A DNA stretch of 64,000 nucleotides from Anaerolineae bacterium (lineage in GTDB: Bacteria; Chloroflexota; Anaerolineae; Promineifilales; Promineifilaceae): assembly GCA_023954475.1 (NCBI GenBank), contig JAMLHW010000002.1, positions 124,001 to 188,000 of the forward strand. The letters run 5' to 3'. The position numbers and the translations under genes are program-made. The notes beneath the pieces are model-generated. The model made no database searches, had not been told where the DNA came from, and worked only from the letters and a program-made list of their open reading frames with translations. The first letter of the stretch is position 1, and each line of letters opens with the position of its first letter. Positions 34,351 to 41,863 of the stretch are shown here, in pieces.

Positions 34351-35115
34351 CTAGCGGTAAAGGCCGGCGGGATCGAGTTGCTCCCGAATGATGGCGAGTT
34401 CTTCCGGTGTAGGTGGTGTCATCATGCGCACGTCGGCCGAAACACGCACATCCCAACCCACATCGGCACGCACACTGTCGACTGACTCACCTGGTGCCAG
34501 TTCAATCAACATCATTTCGCGACTGGGGTTATCAAAATTGAACAGCGCCCGGTCGGTGATCACCAATGCGGGGCCGTTGCCGGGCAGCCCCAAATCGGAG
34601 CGGCGCATGACGCCGTCCAAATGGCCGGGGCTGGTGCAAAAATCCAGTTTCTCGATGAAAGCACGGCGTTTGAGGCGCATGATCATGAATATCTGTTTGG
34701 CATTGGCAGCGATTTCGCAGGCGCCGCCCGACCCGGGTAGGCGTATCTTTGGATTCGTGTAGTCACCAATGACAGTCGTGTTGAGGTTGCCGAAGCGATC
34801 AATCTGGGCACCGCCGAGCAAGGCGACATCGACACGGCCACCCTGCAGGTAGAGTAAAAACAAGTCGTCGATGCTCGTGACGGATGTAGCATCGCTGACC
34901 AAGGTGGGATCGCCGATGGAAAGCGGCAGCCGAGCCGGGTGAGCGCCGAAAACACCGCTTTCGTAGACCAGTTCGATATCCGGTGAATGGTCGCGGCGTG
35001 CGAGATTGCAAGCGATGTTGGGCAAGCCGACGCCAACGAAGACGACGCGATTACCTTGCAGCGCTCGTGAAGCGCTGACGATCATGAGTTCGGAAGGTGA
35101 ATAGTTCATAGTCAT
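34351..35115 (-). CDS. CoA-transferase beta subunit (GctB/IpdB-like), without alpha subunit
   Basis: 254 residues of the family I CoA-transferase beta fold: SELMIVSASRALQGNRVVFVGVGLPNIACNLARR, DIELVYESGVFGAHP (conserved Glu), LPLSIGDPTLVSDA, VDVALLGGAQIDRFGNLNTTVIGDY and RLPGSGGACEIAANAKQIFMIM. In known systems (glutaconate CoA-transferase, or the IpdAB hydrolase of steroid ring degradation) an alpha subunit is encoded directly next to it. Here the neighbours are a DUF885-like protein 4 nt upstream and a membrane protein 7 nt downstream, so the partner must be elsewhere or absent. The reaction is uncertain. Confidence 0.85.
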   Translation of the reverse strand: MTMNYSPSELMIVSASRALQGNRVVFVGVGLPNIACNLARRDHSPDIELVYESGVFGAHPARLPLSIGDPTLVSDATSVTSIDDLFLLYLQGGRVDVALLGGAQIDRFGNLNTTVIGDYTNPKIRLPGSGGACEIAANAKQIFMIMRLKRRAFIEKLDFCTSPGHLDGVMRRSDLGLPGNGPALVITDRALFNFDNPSREMMLIELAPGESVDSVRADVGWDVRVSADVRMMTPPTPEELAIIREQLDPAGLYR

Positions 35116-35119
35116 TCTA

Positions 35120-36319
35120 CTAAAGTGGCGTTTGCAAGCCGTCTGTTGTCAACTGTGACGGAATGATTTGCTCCGTTAACAGCCGTTTGAACAGTTTCGG
35201 CTTGTCGCCGGCGGCAGCCTGCTCGATTAGATCGTAGCCGCTGGTGTAGGTAAACGTGTAGGAGCGGTAGAGTGGATGTGTGATGAAGCTGAAGCTCTTT
35301 TGTGCGCGTTCGGCCGATAACAGGCCGTATGTCTGGATGTATTCGACGGTTTCTGCGGCTGAACAGGCACCGGTATTGTGCAGAATGGCCGCATTGCCGC
35401 TCACATAGCGCAGGATGCGCGTTGCTTTGGCAAACCGCTGCAGCGATTCGGCCGATTCGTCTGTTACCCCAATTTGCGGCAGCACAACCGCTTCTATCCA
35501 TTCATATGCCTGATTGTCCGGGAAGATAATCTCTTGCGCCGTTGTGGCAATGCCTTCTGAAATCACGGCCATCGGAGAGTGTAGCAGGTTGGCGGACAAT
35601 TCCGTGTAACCTCTTTCTTGCAGCAGCAGCTTCTCCTTGAGCATCAATTCTGTGTGGTGACCCGGATACGCTTCGTGCGCCAGCATGTTGAGCAAGTAAG
35701 AAGCGGTCATGGGCGAATCAGTGTTAATATCGATGCGTGACTGACCATTTCCCAAATACCAATTGTAACCGCCCCATGGTTTGTCGCTGACCAGTTCGAT
35801 GCTGAAACCTTCTCCCGGCGGTAGATCGAAAAGTGCTGCGGTACGGTGCCGCGTTTCTGCGCGTGCTAGTTCCAGCAGCGGGAGCAATTGGTCGGGTGGA
35901 ATTTCCAGGCGTTTACGCCGCGCTTGCATGCGTTCGGCAATTGACCCCGGTCCTGGCATCAACTCGTCCAACTCGCGATGTGCATCCATGAAGATAGTTT
36001 CATCGACCTTAGCAGGAGAAATGTCGTAGAGCAGGTTGACTTCCGTCAGGTAGTCAAGCGACTCACCGTCGAGCATTTGGAGCGTGCCGCCGATGGCCAC
36101 CAATTCGGCCGATAAAAACAGCACCCGCTGCGGATCGCCGGTCGGAATATTGTCGCGCAGCCAGGCCAGATCAGTGCGTAGCGTGGCTGGAGATCGTTTT
36201 TCTGCAGCGGCAACGGCGGCTCTCATTTCCGGCGGACCAAAATATGAATCGACGTACCCATCGATGTGTTTGTCCATTTCGAGAACGAGGGTCAGGTATT
36301 TTCGGCCGAATTCATCCAT
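35120..36319 (-). CDS. DUF885-like putative metallopeptidase
   Basis: 399 residues, all-helical. The motif HEAYPGHHTELM near 215-226 is the HExxPGHH signature of the DUF885 family, related to zinc metallopeptidases, with a downstream Glu in MAVISEGIATTAQEI as the expected third ligand (gluzincin-like). KPWGGYNWYLGNGQSRIDINTD precedes the motif. No signal peptide is seen, so it acts in the cytoplasm. It is the first gene of a tight operon with the CoA-transferase subunit and a membrane protein; how the three relate is unknown. Confidence 0.82.
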   Translation of the reverse strand: MDEFGRKYLTLVLEMDKHIDGYVDSYFGPPEMRAAVAAAEKRSPATLRTDLAWLRDNIPTGDPQRVLFLSAELVAIGGTLQMLDGESLDYLTEVNLLYDISPAKVDETIFMDAHRELDELMPGPGSIAERMQARRKRLEIPPDQLLPLLELARAETRHRTAALFDLPPGEGFSIELVSDKPWGGYNWYLGNGQSRIDINTDSPMTASYLLNMLAHEAYPGHHTELMLKEKLLLQERGYTELSANLLHSPMAVISEGIATTAQEIIFPDNQAYEWIEAVVLPQIGVTDESAESLQRFAKATRILRYVSGNAAILHNTGACSAAETVEYIQTYGLLSAERAQKSFSFITHPLYRSYTFTYTSGYDLIEQAAAGDKPKLFKRLLTEQIIPSQLTTDGLQTPL

Positions 36320-36373
36320 GACTACGTGTCGTGCTCCCTTAACTTTGATGAAAGGTGGCAGTGAACTCGCTGC

Positions 36374-37144
36374 CTACAGAGCGGTGCCGACCATGAAGCG
36401 GACGACACGCTGCCACGCATCCCGTTCGCCGTCAGTCAGTTTCTCATCGTGGTAGCGATAATCTTGCTTGCGTTTGAACTCTTCCAGATCGGCGGCTAAT
36501 TGCTGCATATGCCCAGCGGTAATGCGTTTCAGTTGATCCAGGACTTCAGGCTGTTTGGCAAAGGCAATTGACTGGCGCAAATGTGGTAAACATAATCCAT
36601 CGGATGCTGTCAGAGCGTCGATCAGCTTGGTTTCATTTTCGCCAAGTTTGGTTGTCAGGGTGTCGATCGCCAGTGCAATGGTTTCGTCACGGCGCGCGCA
36701 AATTGGGCATCGTCCCTCTGGCTGCAATGAGCGCACGGCCGCAGCGGCGTTGGGCTGCTTTTTCGGCCGATTAAACCAGGTATTCAATTGCGATTCGACC
36801 TGCTTGTCAAGCGGGAGATTCTTGCCTGGCGTGTACGTCGTTGCATCCAGTTTTCGGCCGACTTCCTTAAGAATATCCGCATAGACGATGGCCATGCCGA
36901 GCGGTGAACGCGACCCCTGGCGCTGCGGATCGATCAGATACCGCGCGTGCTGCGGACAGTGGCCCAACGAACTCCGTAGTTCGGCACGCACATCGACATC
37001 GACGACGCCGCCATCATCGAAGAGTATGATGATCGCTCGGTCAACGGTCTTGTCCGCGAGGCGACACAGTGGACAACCAGGCTGTGCGCACAGATCGATC
37101 AATTCGAAGTAGCTGAAGGGTGGGGTGTGTTTGAGAATCGCCAT
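36374..37144 (-). CDS. DUF6062-like cysteine-rich protein
   Basis: 256 residues. Two repeats of a Cys/His module: CAQPGCPLCRLAD with GHCPQHARYL, and GRCPICARRDE with GLCLPHLRQS. The CxxC and CxxH spacing suggests two zinc-binding sites holding a duplicated helical fold. This pattern is seen in the DUF6062 family and similar proteins; its function is unknown. The last 60 residues are highly charged helices. It lies 54 nt upstream of the DUF885 gene on the same strand. Confidence 0.72.
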   Translation of the reverse strand: MAILKHTPPFSYFELIDLCAQPGCPLCRLADKTVDRAIIILFDDGGVVDVDVRAELRSSLGHCPQHARYLIDPQRQGSRSPLGMAIVYADILKEVGRKLDATTYTPGKNLPLDKQVESQLNTWFNRPKKQPNAAAAVRSLQPEGRCPICARRDETIALAIDTLTTKLGENETKLIDALTASDGLCLPHLRQSIAFAKQPEVLDQLKRITAGHMQQLAADLEEFKRKQDYRYHDEKLTDGERDAWQRVVRFMVGTAL

Positions 37145-37279
37145 TGCTTGTTTGCCCTGCTCAGTCTGGCGGTGCGCTCTGTAGTATAGCCGCTGAAATG
37201 CGGCTTGTCACTACAGGGACGACGAATGCACGTCGTTTAGCTTTAGATAACGACCACGCATTTTGACCTTGATGACATG

Positions 37280-39127
37280 TCATTCATTTGCGCCGGCGGT
37301 CGTCTGACCAGAATGTGAGTTGCGCCTTACCCGAAGCTCGCGGACGTTTGTCAGCAATGAGAATGCAAAAATGAGCAGCAGGGCGGCCGGGATGATGAGA
37401 AACCAGTTGTTAATCAATACAATTACCAGTGAAATTGTCGCCAGTAAGAACGATGCAATCAGCAAATAATTGATCAGTTTACGCCGCATCGCCGATTCAA
37501 TCAGGCCATAAACTAGAACAATCGCGACTGTCCAAAACAGCCATCGTTGTGCGTCAACGTAGAGCAGGATTACAAAAGCAATCACAACAAGCCCCCCGCT
37601 AAGCGCCGCCCAGATATCAAGCAACCGTGCTGATTTTGTTGCAGGGGGCTCAGGTATTGCTTTGTGCTGCAAATGGGCTTGCGGGTCACCTTTGTCACCG
37701 CGCTTGAGACGATCCAAATAGCTTTGCAGCGCGCGCTGGTCTTCTTGTAGCTGTGCGTGTTGAGCCATTAACGCCTTAATCGCATCTTCCTGTGCTTGCA
37801 CGACATCGTGTTGTACCTTGTAGCGGGTTGTCATGCCTGGAGTAGCCTGCAAAGCCTGTGTGAGTTGCCCCGTAGTAATCAATTCGCTGCGTTGTTTTGC
37901 TATTTCGGTCCGCAGCGATTCTGCTTCGGCACTCATATTGGCAATTGTGGATTCGGTATGGGCAATGAGCTGTGCAGGTGGCGGTACTTTGTCAAGTCCT
38001 GACCAACCAAGCGGATCGTACCAGGATTGCCTTACTGTGCCGTCACGATTGAACTTAGGGCCGGCTGGCGCCCGTTCACCTCCGAGTGGGTCGTGTGTGT
38101 CGAGGCCCCATAATCCACGGTATCCTGAAACCCATCCCATTTCATCAGATAACAATTGCGGGTTCCATGTTTGTGACTGGTCGGGTCCAATTGCAACACC
38201 ATCACCTCGCGCATAGTCGACAAAGGCGAATGTCAATAGTGGTTTTTCGGCCGAATTCTCTGTCGGCGTCTCATCCAATGTCAGGTTTCTGGCAAAGAAA
38301 CGCCGTATTGGTTGCAGCAGGCGATTGAGCCAACTCAACTGGCGTAGTTCAATTTCCATCAGATATTCGCCCGGCAGCACATAGCTGGCATGTGAACCGG
38401 CACCTGCAAAGACTACCGGGTGCGTGTTGTCGTGAATTTGAAGTTCAGGATCATCCCAACGTCGCCGCAGGTCGTCGCCGGAAAAATCGTGCGCTGCAAA
38501 CGCAACCCATTGTGGTTCGTATTCACCTTCATTTTCTGTCACATAGACAAAAACCTGCTCCCAATCTGACTCATGATCATTGACGCCGTAAAAAGAACTG
38601 CGCCAATCATTCATCGCGTAAAAGAACAAATAGTGCAGAATGATGTAGCCACTGTCGTGGACGACTCTGCCATAGTAGACAGGTTCCGGATGCGCAGCTG
38701 TGATTTGTCGGTATTGGATTTCAGCGGCTGCCGTTGTGCCAACCGGCACGCGACCGCGCAGTAGCAGTGAAATATCATAAAAGGCCTGAACAAGTCTGGC
38801 TAGTAGCCCAACACGGGAAAGTCGGCCGACAGAGTTGAATATCGGCCGGTCGGGACGTCTGCGCCACTCCTGCAATTCGATCGGATCGAGAGAGTTTTCC
38901 ACAAAGCGCAAAAATAGTGATTGACTTGATGATGCTGTGCCAAGCTCTGCCAAAACCTGTGTCGTCATTGTGCCCGGCGGCATGAGCATCGTTTCGTTGC
39001 CCTGGGCATCGCGCGACCATAAACTGCATCGCTCAACATACCTTTCGACGCCACATGGGAAGAATAATTCGCCTTCTGTATAGTGGATGACTGGCTCAAA
39101 GCGGCGCAGCAATTCGATGTCATTCAT
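37280..39127 (-). CDS. Vps62-like domain protein with coiled coil and C-terminal membrane helices
   Basis: About 615 residues. Residues 1-330 resemble the Vps62-type domain: FEPVIHYTEGELFFPCGVERYVERC, PVYYGRVVHDSGYIILHYLFFYAMNDWRSSFYGVNDHESDWEQVFVYV and VVFAGAGSHASYVLPGEYLM. A coiled coil spans about 395-505 (IANMSAEAESLRTEIAKQRSEL; QAQEDAIKALMAQHAQLQEDQRALQSYLDRL). Four membrane helices follow near 530-605. The topology suggests a membrane-anchored enzyme or lectin-like domain facing one side; its function is unknown. The ATG at 39127 is 7 nt after the stop of the small membrane protein fragment. Confidence 0.75.
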   Translation of the reverse strand: MNDIELLRRFEPVIHYTEGELFFPCGVERYVERCSLWSRDAQGNETMLMPPGTMTTQVLAELGTASSSQSLFLRFVENSLDPIELQEWRRRPDRPIFNSVGRLSRVGLLARLVQAFYDISLLLRGRVPVGTTAAAEIQYRQITAAHPEPVYYGRVVHDSGYIILHYLFFYAMNDWRSSFYGVNDHESDWEQVFVYVTENEGEYEPQWVAFAAHDFSGDDLRRRWDDPELQIHDNTHPVVFAGAGSHASYVLPGEYLMEIELRQLSWLNRLLQPIRRFFARNLTLDETPTENSAEKPLLTFAFVDYARGDGVAIGPDQSQTWNPQLLSDEMGWVSGYRGLWGLDTHDPLGGERAPAGPKFNRDGTVRQSWYDPLGWSGLDKVPPPAQLIAHTESTIANMSAEAESLRTEIAKQRSELITTGQLTQALQATPGMTTRYKVQHDVVQAQEDAIKALMAQHAQLQEDQRALQSYLDRLKRGDKGDPQAHLQHKAIPEPPATKSARLLDIWAALSGGLVVIAFVILLYVDAQRWLFWTVAIVLVYGLIESAMRRKLINYLLIASFLLATISLVIVLINNWFLIIPAALLLIFAFSLLTNVRELRVRRNSHSGQTTAGANE

Positions 39128-39134
39128 ATTATTG

Positions 39135-39424
39135 TCACCTGTTTTGGGTTGCGCCAAACAGTTGCCGCACATCACCTTGTACGAGGTAAAAGACAATGAA
39201 GACGCTGGTTAACATAGATAGCGTGCTGCCGCCGCTGTCAGAAGAATAGTACCAGATGTCAATAAACATCCACGCTCCAGTGATGATCATGGTAAGTTGC
39301 CAGGCTAAAGGTTTGAGTAGCCATAAGCCTACTGACGCGATGAGAAACAACACGGCAAATACCGTTGTCAAGACAATAAGGGCATCGTAGCCGATTGTTG
39401 TCAAGAAATTTAACTTAAAAAGGT
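39135..39424 (-). pseudogene. 3' part of a small membrane-protein gene split by the IS200-type element
   Basis: An 89-codon frame from TTG 39404 encodes three membrane helices (YDALIVLTTVFAVLFLIASVGLWLL, AWQLTMIITGAWMFIDIWYY, LSMLTSVFIVFYLVQGDVRQLF). It lacks a proper start: the frame stays open further upstream (reading AYLFKLNFL) right to the edge of the insertion. A matching N-terminal piece lies on the far side of the element at 40066-40213. Together they would make a four-helix protein of about 140 residues of a type common in Chloroflexota (inference). This fragment may still be translated from the TTG. Confidence 0.6.
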
Positions 39425-39474
39425 AAGCCCCCAGCTATGCTGGGGAGACACAAACAGTTTGACAGCACCGGGAA

Positions 39475-39527
39475 CATCTGTGAATCTCCACAAGAACCGC
39501 TCAAAGTTCAAAGGAGATTCACAGATG
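39475..39527 (+). promoter_or_regulatory. mRNA hairpin hiding the tnpA ribosome site and start codon
   Basis: CATCTGTGAATCTCC (39475-39489) is a perfect 15-bp inverted repeat of GGAGATTCACAGATG (39513-39527), with a 23-nt loop. The right arm holds the GGAG ribosome site and ends with the ATG of tnpA. In RNA this stem would block translation, a control style known for IS200. Confidence 0.85.
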
Positions 39528-39959
39528 ACCGAAGTTTACAGTCTAAATCACACAAAGTGGGAGTGCAAATACCACATAGTCTGGGTTCCGAAGTATCGGA
39601 AGAAAACGATATACAAGGAGTTGCGTCAACAGCTTGGATCAGTATTGAGAGAGTTGGCACGTAGAAAAGAATGCACGATTGTGGAAGGGCATTTGATGAG
39701 TGACCATGTTCATATTCTAATCGAGATACCACCGAAGATAGCTGTATCGCAGGCAGTAGGCTATATCAAAGGTAAGAGTGCAATCCACATAGCAAGGACG
39801 TATGCAGGACGAAAAAGGAATTTCGTCGGGCAACACTTTTGGGCGAGAGGCTATTATGTCTCGACAGTAGGACGAGATGAAGAGACGATACGAGCTTACA
39901 TCCAACAGCAAGAAAAAGAAGACAGACGGTACGATCAATTGAGACTACTGGACGATTAG
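39525..39959 (+). CDS. tnpA: IS200-type transposase (Y1 HUH family)
   Basis: 144 residues from MTEVYSLNHTKWECKYHIVWVPKYRKK. The HUH metal-binding pair is in LMSDHVHILIEIPP and the catalytic tyrosine is in the C-terminal helix (ARGYYVSTVGRDEETIRAYIQQQ). Such enzymes move single-stranded DNA by cutting at subterminal hairpins. The length matches full-size IS200 TnpA (about 140-155), so it is likely intact. The start at 39525 has GGAG 8 nt upstream; both are buried in the predicted RNA stem. An in-frame ATG at 39459 lies before the stem and is not needed. Confidence 0.94.
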   Translation: MTEVYSLNHTKWECKYHIVWVPKYRKKTIYKELRQQLGSVLRELARRKECTIVEGHLMSDHVHILIEIPPKIAVSQAVGYIKGKSAIHIARTYAGRKRNFVGQHFWARGYYVSTVGRDEETIRAYIQQQEKEDRRYDQLRLLDD

Positions 39960-39988
39960 TAGCCGCCCCTTCAGGGGCTCACAAACAG

Positions 39989-40038
39989 CCGCTTTGAGCG
40001 GCTCAAACATTCACACCGCTTTGAGCGGTTCAAACATT
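39989..40038. repeat. Two tandem copies of CCGCTTTGAGCGG-hairpin unit in the IS right end
   Basis: CCGCTTTGAGCGG + CTCAAACATT (39989-40011) and the near-identical unit at 40016-40038 (one mismatch in 23, period 27 nt). Each folds into a CCGC-TTTGA-GCGG hairpin followed by TCAAACATT. Two copies are too few for CRISPR and no cas genes are present; they are part of the IS end. Confidence 0.75.
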
Positions 40039-40065
40039 GCAAGCCACCACCTGTGGTGGTGGTTG

Positions 40066-40213
40066 CTGACTCTGCCGCTGTCTGGTATTGTAGGCCAAGG
40101 CCTACTCCAACAGCGATGAGTGCAAACACGAGAAATCGGCCGAAAAGCAGCAAACACAGCACTAGCAGCGTGAAAGGCCGTTTGCGTCTATGTGATGTGG
40201 TAGAAGCTGTCAT
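40066..40213 (-). pseudogene. 5' part of the IS-interrupted small membrane-protein gene
   Basis: From the ATG at 40213 the frame reads MTASTTSHRRKRPFTLLVLC then a membrane helix (LFGRFLVFALIAVGVGLGL) and QYQTAAESA, before running into the IS right end, where it turns into low-complexity Thr/Gly and Cys/Arg/Ser text. The missing remainder matches what is found in the same orientation at 39135-39424. A TCGGCCGA copy (40136) encodes the FGR in the helix. Confidence 0.55.
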
Positions 40214-40341
40214 CAAGTCAATCCTTTGTCGATAACGTACAGACATGTTTATGCATCGTGCGCTTAAAATGCCTGTTATTCAACGTTCAGGTATTCCGTT
40301 TTACTATAGCAAAAGTGATGAGGAAAGGAAGTAGATAGTAG

Positions 40342-40752
40342 TTATCTTGGACGGTGTGTATTTGCGGCCGAAAATGGCAAGAGCAAACCGGCTGCCATAC
40401 CAAAAAGCAATCCTACCAGCCCCGACCAGAGTATGCTCTGCGTTACAGTCGCCACCTGTGCTGTCGTATATTCCGGCCCGTGTCCATGTAAACCCTGTTT
40501 GATCGCCATGCCTAGCAGCACTAGCATTGGTGTTGCCAGACCGGCTGCCAGACCAGATGCCGTCATGGCGACAGCAAATTGGATTCTCGTTACAATGCGT
40601 TTCGCAATCCAGCGCCGCCAGATCGTCCAGCCGCCCAGCAGGGCACCGGATACTCCAAGCAGTACGACATTGCGGAAATTGCCCTCAACCTGTGTCCAGA
40701 CCAAGAAACTGAGGCCGAAAGCGGCGACGGCAATGCGATAAATTGAATTCAT
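40342..40752 (-). CDS. Small membrane protein of unknown function
   Basis: 136 residues with about four membrane helices: IAVAAFGLSFLVWTQ, NVVLLGVSGALLGGWTIW, IQFAVAMTASGLAAGLATPMLVLLGMAI and SILWSGLVGLLFGMAAGLLLPF. No family recognised. It lies 17 nt after the methyltransferase gene on the same strand, so it is probably co-transcribed with it. It begins at ATG 40752 without a strong ribosome site. Confidence 0.7.
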   Translation of the reverse strand: MNSIYRIAVAAFGLSFLVWTQVEGNFRNVVLLGVSGALLGGWTIWRRWIAKRIVTRIQFAVAMTASGLAAGLATPMLVLLGMAIKQGLHGHGPEYTTAQVATVTQSILWSGLVGLLFGMAAGLLLPFSAANTHRPR

Positions 40753-40769
40753 TCGGGGATTTTACGCCA

Positions 40770-41711
40770 CTATGGTTTTTGTGCGATGACGGCGACAATA
40801 TCGCCGAGATTGAGTGCCACAGTTTTTTCCCACAGCCCCGCTTTTTTTGCGGCATTGCGCAGGCTTCGAGTCGCGCCTTTGGGTAAAAAGCGATTGCCCC
40901 ACTGGTTGATAAGGTGGCGCACACTCATACGACGTGTCGGGAAGTAGCGGTCAATGACCTCAAAGCCTGTGGCCTGCAACAATCGGCCGAGCGTTTCGGC
41001 CGAAAAGAAGTTCAAATGATCCTGCACAAAATGGCGATGATGCGACCGCAAAAGCCGCACTGACCACGTATCAATATTGGGCACTTCGATCAGGATTAGG
41101 CCGCCTGGGCGCAGCATGACAGCCAGTTGGCGCAAATTCTCACCTGGAAACGGCAGATGCTCAAACACTTGAAATGCCGTAACGGCGTCAAACGATTCCG
41201 GCGGAAATGAATCGGGGCGCAGTGTGTCGGTGACGATGTCGAGACCAAACGTGGCGCGGGCATAGACAGACGACGCGGGCAAGGGTTCAAGGCCGTGTGC
41301 CTGCCAGCCTTGTTCTTGTGCCACTGCCAGGAAAAACCCCCATCCGGAACCAAAATCGAGCAATTGACGATCTGTGGTGTAGCTGTTGATGTGATTTTCC
41401 AGGTGGTGCAGGGCGTCTTGCGCATTGCGTCGCAGAGCCGGCCATTCCGCCAGTTTGTCGGATAGCAGCCGCATTTCCCATGAGCCGGCGACAGCACTGA
41501 GATCAGATCCGGTCAAGACGGAATCATCGATCTCGTCGTAGCGTACAGGGCCGTCGAAGATGAGTGCCTTTGCGTCTTCCACGACGGCAACATAAACCAT
41601 ATTGCAATTATCGCATTGGGCAACGATGCCGGGTGCATCTTTCGGCCGATATAGATTTCTGGCTTGTTGTTTGCCACATACAGGGCACGGGCGAACTGTA
41701 GCCGCATTCAT
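40770..41711 (-). CDS. SAM-dependent methyltransferase with N-terminal zinc ribbon
   Basis: 313 residues. A CPVCGKQ...CDNCNMVY zinc ribbon opens the protein, then a class I methyltransferase core: LLDFGSGWGFFLAVAQEQGWQAHGLEP (SAM loop), FDAVTAFQVFEHLPFPGENLRQLAVMLRPGGLILIEVPNID, and HHRHFVQDHLNFFSAETLGRLLQATGFEV. This architecture is common for sugar or polyketide C-/O-methyltransferases in surface polysaccharide synthesis; the target is unknown. Two TCGGCCGA copies lie only 13 bp apart at 40983 and 40996, encoding FSAETLGRLL. Confidence 0.88.
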   Translation of the reverse strand: MNAATVRPCPVCGKQQARNLYRPKDAPGIVAQCDNCNMVYVAVVEDAKALIFDGPVRYDEIDDSVLTGSDLSAVAGSWEMRLLSDKLAEWPALRRNAQDALHHLENHINSYTTDRQLLDFGSGWGFFLAVAQEQGWQAHGLEPLPASSVYARATFGLDIVTDTLRPDSFPPESFDAVTAFQVFEHLPFPGENLRQLAVMLRPGGLILIEVPNIDTWSVRLLRSHHRHFVQDHLNFFSAETLGRLLQATGFEVIDRYFPTRRMSVRHLINQWGNRFLPKGATRSLRNAAKKAGLWEKTVALNLGDIVAVIAQKP

Positions 41712-41863
41712 CTTTAGATCAACTCACTTTCAGTATGAATTGCCGCCGTTAGCCTATGATCCCTGAATAGCTGTGCGGGCGCAAGCCACGGATGCGGGCA
41801 CTGCCTCAATTCGGCCGATTAACTCGGGAAACGGGGTTATTTGGAGGATTTACTAATGGATGG

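Larger units (their letters stand above)
39427..40065 (+). mobile_element. IS200/IS605-family insertion sequence (tnpA only)
   Basis: One Y1 transposase gene is flanked by subterminal hairpins, as in IS200. The left end has CCCCAGC-TAT-GCTGGGG (39429-39445). The right end has GCCCC-TTCA-GGGGC (39965-39978), then two GC-rich hairpins and CCACCACC-TGT-GGTGGTGG (40044-40062). Both outer hairpins are followed by a shared ACAAACAG (39450-39457 and 39981-39988). Exact ends are estimated from where the host reading frame breaks, as this family makes no target duplication. There is no tnpB and no TCGGCCGA copy inside. Confidence 0.82.

Noticed and set aside
39989-40038. Two tandem repeats as a CRISPR array
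   Set aside because: Two units with 4-nt spacing, no spacers of useful length and no cas genes.
39971-40246. A 91-codon minus-strand frame through the IS right end
   Set aside because: Its C-terminal half is translated IS hairpins; only the N-terminal part has coding character, so it was treated as a split gene.
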